DNA from: Hymenobacter montanus
GTDB lineage: Bacteria; Bacteroidota; Bacteroidia; Cytophagales; Hymenobacteraceae
Reading direction: 5' to 3'
DNA length: 64,000 nt
NCBI RefSeq assembly: GCF_014699115.1
Contig: NZ_JACXAD010000001.1
Coordinates: forward strand, 186,001-250,000
Positions within the stretch are counted from its first letter, which is position 1. Each line of letters opens with the position of its first letter. The notes under the pieces were generated by a model, which did not search any database, was not told where the DNA came from, and saw nothing but the letters and a program-made list of their open reading frames with translations. The position numbers and the translations under genes are program-made. Shown in pieces: positions 51,799 through 58,955 of the stretch.

Positions 51799-53835
51799 TC
51801 ATTTAATAGCTTTCTGCACGAGGTCCACGCTCAGAATCTGGTCGCCGATGTCGAGTTTGTGGACCACGTCGAGGCCACCTACTACTTGGGCGAAAATGGT
51901 ATAGCGTCCGTCCAAATGCGGGGTAGCCGTGTGGGTGATGAAGAATTGACAGCTCTCGGTGTCCTTACCGGCCGAGGCCAGGCCCACGCTGCCTTCCTGG
52001 TAGCGGAGGTCGCCGAACTCGGAGCGCAGGTTGTAGGGAGCACTGCCGTTGCCGTCGCCCCGCGGGTCGCCACCCTGGGCCACAAAATTGGGCACCACGC
52101 GGTGGAAATAGAGGTTATCATAGAATTTCTGCTCCGTGAGCGCCACGAAGCTGGCCACGCTGCCGGGCGCTTCGTTCGGCTTGAGCTCCAGCAGGATGGT
52201 GCCTCGGGAGGTCCGCATCCGCACTTGCTGGTGGAGCGGAACGCGTTGCACGACAGCCCAATCGATGGGGTGCTGCCGGGCCGTAGCAATGGGCAAGGGC
52301 GTGGGCTGGGGCGCTTTCTCCAATTTATCGAGGGCTTGCTGCAAGCTCTGCCAGGCTTCGATTTCGCGGGGCAACTGCAGCTTACTCTGCGCCTGGCGCA
52401 GGGCCGCTAGGTCGGCAGGCTGGGTTTCGGGGTAGAGCCTGGCATCGGCGAGGGCCTCGGCTGCTGTGCCGAGCTGCGCCACGTCGCCAGTGGCCAAGGC
52501 CTGGCGCATGGCCGCCGCGAAATCGGTGTGGCGGACGGCGGGAAAATCGGCGTGGCGCCGGATGGCCAATAACGCGGCCAGCGCGTAGCCAGCTACCACG
52601 GGCGACTGGCCCGGCGCGAAAGCTTCGGTCCGCACAAAATCGAATGATGCCGGGTCTTCGCCCAAGGCTTGCAGCAAAAAGCCTTTTTCATATACCGTCG
52701 GGGCCCCAGCGTAACGCTGCCGAATGGTTTCGGTGAGGCTGGGGCGGGTGGCCGCATTGGCGTGGCGCACGACAGCCTGCAGCAAAGTAGCCCGCACTCG
52801 GGGCGAGGCCCGTTGGTTGCCATCCGCCAGGGTTCCCAGCGCGGCCCCGGATTCGCCCTTGGCGTGGGCCAGCAGCCACTCAGCCGCGGTGAGAGCCACC
52901 GGCGCCTGGTCGTGACTTAGGGCACTCAATACGGCTAAGCGGCTAGCGGAGTACGTTTCAGCACCGAAAGGCAGGGCCCGCAGCGCACTCAGACGCACCC
53001 GGTAATCGGGGTCCTGAGTAGCCAGCCGAGCCAGCACGGCGGCCAGACCAGCGGGGCTCTGGGCGGCCAGCGCGACGGCGGCGGAGTTGGCAGGGGTCGG
53101 GGCGGCGGCAATTTTGCCGAGGGCCGTGGCCGCGGCAGCTCGTACGGGGGCCGACTGGTCTTTCTGGGCTACCCGCAGCAGCGTGGCTGTCGCCAACCGG
53201 GCCAGGTCGGCATCGTAGCCGCGGGTCCGCGCCAGGCCCGCGACGGCCGCTAGACGAGCGTGAACCGGCAGTTTGGGCGAATCCAGCACCAGCACCGTGC
53301 GGCGAATGCTTTCGGGGGAGCTGAGGCCACGCAGAGCAGCCCGGCTCAGGCCCCAGGCCAGGGCCCCGATGCGGGCCGTGTCGCTCGGGGTTTCTGCCCG
53401 CCACAGCTCGGGCAGGCTGCGACGGGTGACAGTACGGCCCAAAGCCTCGTGCACGTAGCGGCAAACCATCCCGTTGGGTTCCTTCAAAACCCGCTCCCGG
53501 AGGCTATCCACGGCCGTACTGTCGCCAATCTGGCCGAGCGCGTAGGCCGCGGCCCGGCGCACGCCCGGGTCACCGTCCCGCAACAGCCGAATCAGGCCGG
53601 GCCCGGCGGCGGGCGCCTGTACCGAGGCCAAAGCCAAGGCTGCTTCGCGGCGATACGCGGGGTTGGCATTGGTAAGAAAAGGCAGCAGCGCCGTCGGATT
53701 GCGCTCGTCCTGCGCCGTTCCGATTTGCCGGATGACGGCATCATGGTACTTATTAACCAAATCAGAGCTGGGGCGGGGGGTGCGCGCGCAGGCGGGCAGC
53801 AACAGCAATAGCCCGTAATGGAGGAAGCGAGTCAT
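51799..53835 (-). CDS. HEAT-repeat lipoprotein fused to a cyclophilin peptidyl-prolyl isomerase
   Basis: 678 residues from the ATG of MTRFLHYGLLLLLPACARTP, a lipoprotein signal (LPAC). Residues about 30-480 are HEAT/Armadillo-like helical repeats (REAALALASVQAP, RRAAAYALGQIGDS, RAAAATALGKIA and more). The last 165 residues are a cyclophilin: FHRVVPNFVAQGGDPRGDG, the GSVGLASAG loop, and ESCQFFITHTATPHLDGRYT with the Q, F and H active-site positions. It isomerises X-Pro bonds and probably acts on exported proteins, held at the membrane. The HEAT part likely binds clients. Confidence 0.88.
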   Translation of the reverse strand: MTRFLHYGLLLLLPACARTPRPSSDLVNKYHDAVIRQIGTAQDERNPTALLPFLTNANPAYRREAALALASVQAPAAGPGLIRLLRDGDPGVRRAAAYALGQIGDSTAVDSLRERVLKEPNGMVCRYVHEALGRTVTRRSLPELWRAETPSDTARIGALAWGLSRAALRGLSSPESIRRTVLVLDSPKLPVHARLAAVAGLARTRGYDADLARLATATLLRVAQKDQSAPVRAAAATALGKIAAAPTPANSAAVALAAQSPAGLAAVLARLATQDPDYRVRLSALRALPFGAETYSASRLAVLSALSHDQAPVALTAAEWLLAHAKGESGAALGTLADGNQRASPRVRATLLQAVVRHANAATRPSLTETIRQRYAGAPTVYEKGFLLQALGEDPASFDFVRTEAFAPGQSPVVAGYALAALLAIRRHADFPAVRHTDFAAAMRQALATGDVAQLGTAAEALADARLYPETQPADLAALRQAQSKLQLPREIEAWQSLQQALDKLEKAPQPTPLPIATARQHPIDWAVVQRVPLHQQVRMRTSRGTILLELKPNEAPGSVASFVALTEQKFYDNLYFHRVVPNFVAQGGDPRGDGNGSAPYNLRSEFGDLRYQEGSVGLASAGKDTESCQFFITHTATPHLDGRYTIFAQVVGGLDVVHKLDIGDQILSVDLVQKAIK

Positions 53836-53889
53836 CGATGAGGCATAAGGCGGCAAAACATCTCTTTCCAAGCCTGGTGCGGGGGTTCG

Positions 53890-53977
53890 AGCCGCTAAAT
53901 TGTTCCCGCTTCCAGTCGACCCTTGGCTGTTGGAGCCTAGTGCTTGGTGCCGCTAAACTGTTCCCGCTTCCAGCCGA
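53890..53977 (-). repeat. Short duplicated 3' end of the glycosyltransferase gene
   Basis: About 29 bases at 53,949-53,977 (the last codons of the gene at 53,953-55,050, including the stop) recur at 53,890-53,918 with two differences. Both copies read LEAGT then I/V then TAG on the minus strand. Confidence 0.7.
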
Positions 53978-55050
53978 GAGGAAGTCGGTTCATTACTTGT
54001 CAATTCCTTCAGGGCCGCATCGAGCTTGGCAAACAGCACCTCGTTGCCCTGCTGCTGATAGCCCGCCAGCCCGGCCTCGAAGCCGGCTAATCCGTCCAGA
54101 AAGGCCCGCAGGTTGTCGGTGGTAATGGCCGCGAAGTGTCGCCCGTAGCCCATTTTCTCCACTTGAGCAGCATTTAGCCACTGTTCGAACTGCGCCGGGA
54201 TGGGCACGGCGCAAATGGGTTTTCGCAGGAACACTGCTTCCGAAATCAACGAGAAACCGCCGTTGGTAACCACGGCCCGGCAGCTAGCCAAGTCGGCAAT
54301 GAAACCGGCTTCGGAGAAAGCGCGCAGCTGCACGTTGCCATGCGCTTCCTCTTTGTTGAAGCCATACACGCGGAATTCCTGATCGGGCAACTGTTGCAAC
54401 AGCGGCACGAGGTTCTGCTGGGTGGTGGCCGATTGGTAGACCAGGATGTGCCGGCCCGGGGTAGGCGTCGCCGCCAGAATTTCGGGCCGAATAATGGGCG
54501 GCACCAGCGTAGTGCGGGGCCGGCTGAGGGGCAGGTCGAAAAAAGTGGTAACGAAATAGTGCCGGCTCCGCGGCAGCTTGGCCCGCACGATACCCTTGGC
54601 TACCTCATAATTACCGCGTTCGGCTTGGGGCACCGCCACGTTTAATTTGGCCCGGCTGATAATCTGCATATTATCAATGCTGATAACTGGCAGGCGCCGC
54701 ACTTTAGCAAACAGGTAGCTGAACGACTCGAAGTCGGAAATAATTAAGTCCGGCCGAAAATCAGCGAATAGCTCGCGGTATTTAGCGAAGTTGATTCGCA
54801 GGTCTTCCGGCGCGGTGCGCAGGGTGAGCGCGGTGGTGCGGGCCTTGCTCACGGCCAGGCCCCGGTAGGCTAAGTGGAAGCCCCGGATTTCGTGCACCCG
54901 GCCGGGAAAGGCAGCCGTCAGCACCTGATAGGCGCGGCTGCTGCTCACCACCTGCACCTGGTGCCCGTGGGCTAGTAGATGGCCTATCACCACTTTGCTG
55001 CGCGTGGCGTGGCCCAGGCCCTCGCCGGGTACGCCGTAGAGAATGTTCAT
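53953..55050 (-). CDS. MurG-like glycosyltransferase (MJ1255/VC2487 family)
   Basis: 365 residues. The start MNILYGVPGEGLGHATRSKV with GxGHATR is the acceptor loop of GT28/MurG-like enzymes. FADFRPDLIISDFESFSYLF follows, and the donor side has ILVYQSATTQQNLVPLL and VVTNGGFSLISEAVFLRKPI with the GG-F-x-x-xE motif seen in MGT and MurG. It transfers a sugar, probably to a lipid, at the inner membrane. It stands alone, outside the polysaccharide locus. Substrate unknown. Confidence 0.82.
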   Translation of the reverse strand: MNILYGVPGEGLGHATRSKVVIGHLLAHGHQVQVVSSSRAYQVLTAAFPGRVHEIRGFHLAYRGLAVSKARTTALTLRTAPEDLRINFAKYRELFADFRPDLIISDFESFSYLFAKVRRLPVISIDNMQIISRAKLNVAVPQAERGNYEVAKGIVRAKLPRSRHYFVTTFFDLPLSRPRTTLVPPIIRPEILAATPTPGRHILVYQSATTQQNLVPLLQQLPDQEFRVYGFNKEEAHGNVQLRAFSEAGFIADLASCRAVVTNGGFSLISEAVFLRKPICAVPIPAQFEQWLNAAQVEKMGYGRHFAAITTDNLRAFLDGLAGFEAGLAGYQQQGNEVLFAKLDAALKELTSNEPTSSRLEAGTV

Positions 55051-55412
55051 TAGTTGCTGATTACCGCTAATTGAGCCGGGAGCCCACCATTTTTGGTGAG
55101 CTAGCTGTTAAACCGGCTGGCAAGTAACTGAAATTTCGCCAGGGTGAGCCGTTTGAGCCGCAGGGCGAAGAGTAGTAATCGGTTGGCCGTGACGTCGGAC
55201 CACCTCAACGGAATAGGTTTAAGCCGGAGTGTGAAGCCCAGCCATGGGCATCAGGCCCTTGGTATAGCCGTCGGCCCCGTCGTTTGAGCAGGAGTGCGAA
55301 GCCCGGCCTGCTTGCCGTTGCGACGGGCAGGCCGTCCGCTCACTGCTTGCCGGCGCCGGCGGTTTCGGCCCGATTTTCGTTTTCCGGTCCTTACGGCTAA
55401 CCTTTGTTTTTT
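55051..55412 (+). other. Intergenic region with a degenerate three-unit tandem repeat and a hairpin
   Basis: There is no gene in these 362 bases. Three related 20-23-base units start at 55,151, 55,217 and 55,282 (period 65-66), sharing GTTTrAGC and GAAG with 3-4 differences per pair. A hairpin follows at 55,304-55,334 (CGGCCTGC with GCAGGCCG and an inner CCGT/ACGG). A promoter-like TAACCTTTG ends at 55,406. Confidence 0.6.
55398..55406 (+). promoter_or_regulatory. Promoter-like box TAACCTTTG before the outer-membrane-like gene
   Basis: It resembles TAnnTTTG but with one extra base between TA and TTTG. It ends 6 bases before the ATG at 55,413, the same geometry as three other genes here. Confidence 0.4.
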
Positions 55413-56342
55413 ATGAAGATTCCTTTCTCCCTACGCTCTTCCCGGCGCCTGGCCAGCATTTTCGCCGCTACTGCGCTGCTGGCCACTTCCTGTACTGCTC
55501 CCCGCGCCATTGTGGCTACCGGCAAGGTTACCCCGCAAGGGGAGTTTCGGCTAGGCTACAACCAGGGCTTCAACTTCGCCACGGCTCCCTTAAACAAGGC
55601 GGGCAGCGCCCTGAAAGAGGCCGCCAGCAAGGCGGCCAGTAAGGATACCGTTCGCTACAACGGCGCGGTGAACAGCCTGCAGGCCGCCGCCCTGGCTTAC
55701 ATCCTCGACCCCATCCAGCCCACCGCCGACCTGAGTATTCGCTATGGCCTCGCGCCGCGCCTCGATGCGGGCTACAAATATGCTTTCGGCTCGCACGTAA
55801 TCGATGCGCAGTACCAGTTGCTGGGCCCCACCGGCTCGCCCGAGAGCCCCGGTGCCGGGGCCGTGAGCGGCACCACCTACGCTAGCATCGGCCTGCAGTT
55901 TGCCACTCAACGGGCCAAGCTGCCCAGCCTGCCGTTTCTGTCGGACATTAACTCAGTACTGAATTTTCGGGCTTCCCGCAACGACCTGCTAGTACCGCTC
56001 ATCTTCAGCCAATCTTTCGGCCCGGAGGAAGAAATTGGCGCCATCAGCTACGGCGTAGTATACGCCCACAGCTGGCTGAAATATAGCTTCGCGCCGGATA
56101 ACGTGTACGTCAGCCCGACCCAGAAAGTATCGGCCCTGTCCGACCAAAGCCGCGACTTTTCGTCGTTTGGCGGCTTCCTCAACCTCAAGCTGGGCTACCG
56201 GTATTTCTACGTGATTCCGGCCGTCTCCATCTTCTACCAGAACTACGGCGAATATGCCCTGCTGAACGGGGCCAGCACCTCCATCAAAGGCATCACCCTG
56301 GTGCCTTCGCTGGGCTTCCAGCTGCGGATTCCGACGAAGTGA
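55413..56342 (+). CDS. Lipoprotein-like putative outer-membrane beta-barrel protein
   Basis: 309 residues from ATG 55,413. The N-terminus is a basic hydrophobic signal ending LLATSC (Cys about 27) followed by TAPRAI, so probably a lipoprotein. The mature part alternates polar and hydrophobic residues in strands (LSIRYGLAPRLDAGYKYAFG, GGFLNLKLGYRYFYVIPAVS) and ends with an aromatic-poor but strand-like VPSLGFQLRI. This suggests a small outer-membrane barrel of unknown role. No family recognised. A large AT-rich inverted repeat follows the stop. Confidence 0.6.
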   Translation: MKIPFSLRSSRRLASIFAATALLATSCTAPRAIVATGKVTPQGEFRLGYNQGFNFATAPLNKAGSALKEAASKAASKDTVRYNGAVNSLQAAALAYILDPIQPTADLSIRYGLAPRLDAGYKYAFGSHVIDAQYQLLGPTGSPESPGAGAVSGTTYASIGLQFATQRAKLPSLPFLSDINSVLNFRASRNDLLVPLIFSQSFGPEEEIGAISYGVVYAHSWLKYSFAPDNVYVSPTQKVSALSDQSRDFSSFGGFLNLKLGYRYFYVIPAVSIFYQNYGEYALLNGASTSIKGITLVPSLGFQLRIPTK

Positions 56343-56365
56343 ACAATTAGAGCAGTTTTCGCAAA

Positions 56366-56441
56366 GGAATTAAAAATTAAAAATGAAGAATTAAAAATTG
56401 ACCAGCCGATTTTTAATTCTTCATTTTTAATTTTTAATTCC
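56366..56441. repeat. 33-bp perfect AT-rich inverted repeat
   Basis: Arms 56,366-56,398 and 56,409-56,441 are perfect inverse complements of 33 bases around a 10-base centre. Composition is almost only A and T in a GC-rich region. It lies 24 bases after a stop codon and can fold into a long hairpin in either strand, so it may terminate transcription, or it may be a mobile or dispersed element. Confidence 0.9.
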
Positions 56442-56551
56442 TAAAAAGGGGTAGATAACCGGCTAAAGCAAGCCTTCGTGACGTTCTTTGCTACCCGTTT
56501 TTAAAACCGGGGCTGCATTTATCCGCTCCTTCACCTAATTTATCCATTGCC

Positions 56552-57028
56552 ATGGAAGCTCCCAACCCCGAATTCATGCGCGAAGCCATCCGCTTGTCCG
56601 TTGAGAAAATGCAGGCTGGGCACGGCGGGCCGTTTGGGGCCGTGGTGGTGAAAGACGGGCACATCATCGCACGCGGCTTCAACCAGGTTACCAGCACGCT
56701 CGACCCCACTTGCCATGCAGAGGTCGACGCCATCCGCAAGGCCTGCGCCGCCCTCGGCAGCTTCCAGCTCGAGGGCTGCGACCTGTACACCAGCTGCGAG
56801 CCCTGCCCCATGTGTTTGGGCGCCATTTACTGGGCCCGGCCGGCGCGGGTGTTTTACGGCAACACCAAGGCCGATGCCGCCGCCATCGGCTTCGACGACC
56901 AGTTTATTTACGAAGAGCTGGACCGTCCGCTCGACGCCCGCCAGCTGCCCATGACGCAGTTGCTGCGCGACGAAGCCCTGGCCGGCTTCCGGGCGTGGGA
57001 GCAGCGGGAGGAGCGGACCCTTTATTAG
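56552..57028 (+). CDS. guaD: Guanine deaminase (cytidine/deoxycytidylate deaminase family)
   Basis: 158 residues, the length of the short bacterial guanine deaminases. The zinc site is complete: HAE at H55-E57 and PCPMC with C85 and C88. GGPFGAVVVKDGHIIARGFN, NQVTSTLDPTCHAEVDAIRK, YTSCEPCPMCLGAIYWARPA and GFDDQFIYEEL resemble the Bacillus GuaD pattern rather than tRNA adenosine deaminase. It hydrolyses guanine to xanthine in the cytoplasm. The next two genes encode a xanthine dehydrogenase, so the product is further oxidised. The C-terminal EERTLY resembles the GuaD tail. Confidence 0.85.
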   Translation: MEAPNPEFMREAIRLSVEKMQAGHGGPFGAVVVKDGHIIARGFNQVTSTLDPTCHAEVDAIRKACAALGSFQLEGCDLYTSCEPCPMCLGAIYWARPARVFYGNTKADAAAIGFDDQFIYEELDRPLDARQLPMTQLLRDEALAGFRAWEQREERTLY

Positions 57029-57069
57029 GGGGCCTCACCCCCCGGCCCCCTCTCCGGGGAGAGGGGAAG
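57028..57069 (-). repeat. GGGGGTGAGG intergenic element, copy 2, with inverted CCCCTCTCC repeat
   Basis: The minus-strand core lies at 57,033-57,042. Next to it the inverted repeat CCCCTCTCC-GG-GGAGAGGGG can fold into a 9-bp hairpin. It sits directly after the guaD stop. Confidence 0.6.
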
Positions 57070-57260
57070 CCTGGTGGGCAAAAGCTGGTTCCCGCCATCC
57101 ACGATTACCCGCACAACTGCAAGAGCGGAGAGCCAGATGATAAAAAGGCGCTATCGCAATTGTGGAACCGTTGTAAGTTGATTTTGGAATAGTGCCTTAG
57201 GTGCAGCAGGGCGGGCTGGTATTTAGCGGAAGGCCCTATATTGAGGAAAGATATACCCCC

Positions 57261-58802
57261 ATGATAGCCTTCTACCTCAACGACCAGCTGATTCGCACCT
57301 CGGAGCCGGCGGCCAGCGCCCTGCTCGATTTCGTGCGCTACCACGAGCACCTCACCGGCACTAAAATCGGCTGCCGCGAGGGCGACTGCGGGGCCTGCAC
57401 CGTGCTGGTGGGCGAACTGGCAGCCGATGGCCAAACGGTGAGCTACCAGAGCATGACCAGCTGTCTCACACCACTAGGCAACGCCCACGGTAAGCACGTA
57501 GTAACGGTTGAGGGAATCAATGCGGCCCAGGGCCAGCTTACGCCCGTGCAGCGCGCCATAGTGGACGAGGGCGGCTCGCAGTGCGGTTTTTGCACGGTGG
57601 GATTCGTGATGTCGCTCACCGGGCACAGCCTGAGTGAGCGGCCCGCTACCCGGCAAAGCACTATTGCCGCCATCGATGGCAACATCTGCCGTTGCACCGG
57701 CTACAAATCTTTGGAACGGGCCGCCGCTACCCTGGCCGCCCAACTCGCCAGCCGGCCCACTCAGAACGCCTTGGCCTGGCTTAGCGAGCAGCGGTATGTT
57801 CCGGAATATTTCGGGGCAATGGCCGCCCGGCTGGCGGCGCTACGGGCTGAGCCCACCGCTCCGGCAACGGGGGGCGCGCCCGCGGTAGCGGAGTTCGGGG
57901 CTCTCGCCCACGGGGCGGCCCCGGTTTCTACCGCTCCCGGCGGCCACTCCCAACGCCAGAATGGTACCTCTCCTTACTCGTCCAATCAGGCCTTCGCGCC
58001 CGCGCTGCTCGGCGGCGGCACCGACTTGCTGGTGCAGCGGCTCGCCGAGCTGCGCGAGCAGCCCGTGCGCCTGGTGTTCGACCAGAGCGGCTGGCGCGGC
58101 ATCCGCCAGGCCAGCGCTGGGCGGGTGGTACTGGGGGCGGCCACCACGGCCAGCCACCTGCTCGAATCGGAGCTGATGCGCGCGCTGCTGCCCCAGTTGC
58201 CGCAGTACCTAAAACTGGTGTCGAGCACGCCGATTCGCAATATGGGGACCGTGGCCGGCAACTTTATCAACGGCTCGCCCATCGGGGACCTGACCATCCT
58301 GTTTCTGGCGCTGGGGGCCTCCATCACCTTGGCTGACCCTGCCGGCACCATCCGGGAGTTAGCGTTACCGGACTTGTACCTGGGCTACAAAAAACTGGCG
58401 AAGACGCCCGAGGAGCAGGTAACCGAAATCAGCTTCCCCACTCCCCTACCCGATGACTTTTTCAACTTTGAAAAGGTCTCCAAGCGCACGCACCTCGACA
58501 TTGCCAGCGTGAATTCCGCCGCCTGGCTGCGCGTGGCCGGAGGCCAAATTCAGGCCGCCCGGATTTCCGCCGGGGGCGTGGGCCCGGTGCCGCTGTACCT
58601 GGCCCGTACCAGCGAGTTCCTGGTGAGCCGCGAATTAACCCCGGCGACGGTGATAGCAGCTAATGAGGTGATGCAGGCCGAAATCAGCCCGATCTCGGAC
58701 GTGCGCGGCACGGCCGACTACAAGCGGCTACTGCTGCGCCAACTACTGTGGGCGCACTTCCTGCGGTTTGCGCCCACGTTGGCAGTGGATGAATTAATTT
58801 GA
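57261..58802 (+). CDS. xdhA: Xanthine dehydrogenase small subunit (2Fe-2S and FAD domains)
   Basis: 513 residues from ATG 57,261. The plant-type 2Fe-2S cluster is ligated by C38, C43, C46 and C68, and the second cluster by C108, C111, C143 and C145 (SQCGFCTVGF, NICRCTGYK). After a variable linker the FAD domain follows with LLGGGTDLLVQRL near residue 250 and IRNMGTVAGNFINGSPIGDL. It passes electrons from the molybdenum subunit to NAD. The linker at about 190-245 (Ala/Pro-rich) is longer than usual. An upstream extension is not needed. Confidence 0.93.
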   Translation: MIAFYLNDQLIRTSEPAASALLDFVRYHEHLTGTKIGCREGDCGACTVLVGELAADGQTVSYQSMTSCLTPLGNAHGKHVVTVEGINAAQGQLTPVQRAIVDEGGSQCGFCTVGFVMSLTGHSLSERPATRQSTIAAIDGNICRCTGYKSLERAAATLAAQLASRPTQNALAWLSEQRYVPEYFGAMAARLAALRAEPTAPATGGAPAVAEFGALAHGAAPVSTAPGGHSQRQNGTSPYSSNQAFAPALLGGGTDLLVQRLAELREQPVRLVFDQSGWRGIRQASAGRVVLGAATTASHLLESELMRALLPQLPQYLKLVSSTPIRNMGTVAGNFINGSPIGDLTILFLALGASITLADPAGTIRELALPDLYLGYKKLAKTPEEQVTEISFPTPLPDDFFNFEKVSKRTHLDIASVNSAAWLRVAGGQIQAARISAGGVGPVPLYLARTSEFLVSRELTPATVIAANEVMQAEISPISDVRGTADYKRLLLRQLLWAHFLRFAPTLAVDELI

Positions 58803-58897
58803 TGCAATCACGTCGCGTCACGAAAGCCTCTTCGCCCCAACGATTGCGGCAGGAGCATTTCCGGTGCTCCCTCTCCTGCGGCTTCGCGCATAAAGCG

Positions 58898-58921
58898 AAC
58901 CGGGGGTCAGGGGGTGAGGTT
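58898..58921 (+). repeat. GGGGGTGAGG intergenic element, copy 3
   Basis: CGGGGGTCAGGGGGTGAGGT lies in the 153-base gap between xdhA and xdhB, with the core at 58,910-58,919. It is inverted relative to copy 2, so xdhA is flanked by an inverted pair. Confidence 0.55.
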
Positions 58922-58955
58922 CACGCGAGCCCGACGCCTAATAAAGACCCAACCT

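Noticed and set aside
55151..55304. Possible CRISPR array
   Set aside because: Only three units, 15-20 percent different from each other, with no further units on either side; active CRISPR repeats are nearly identical.
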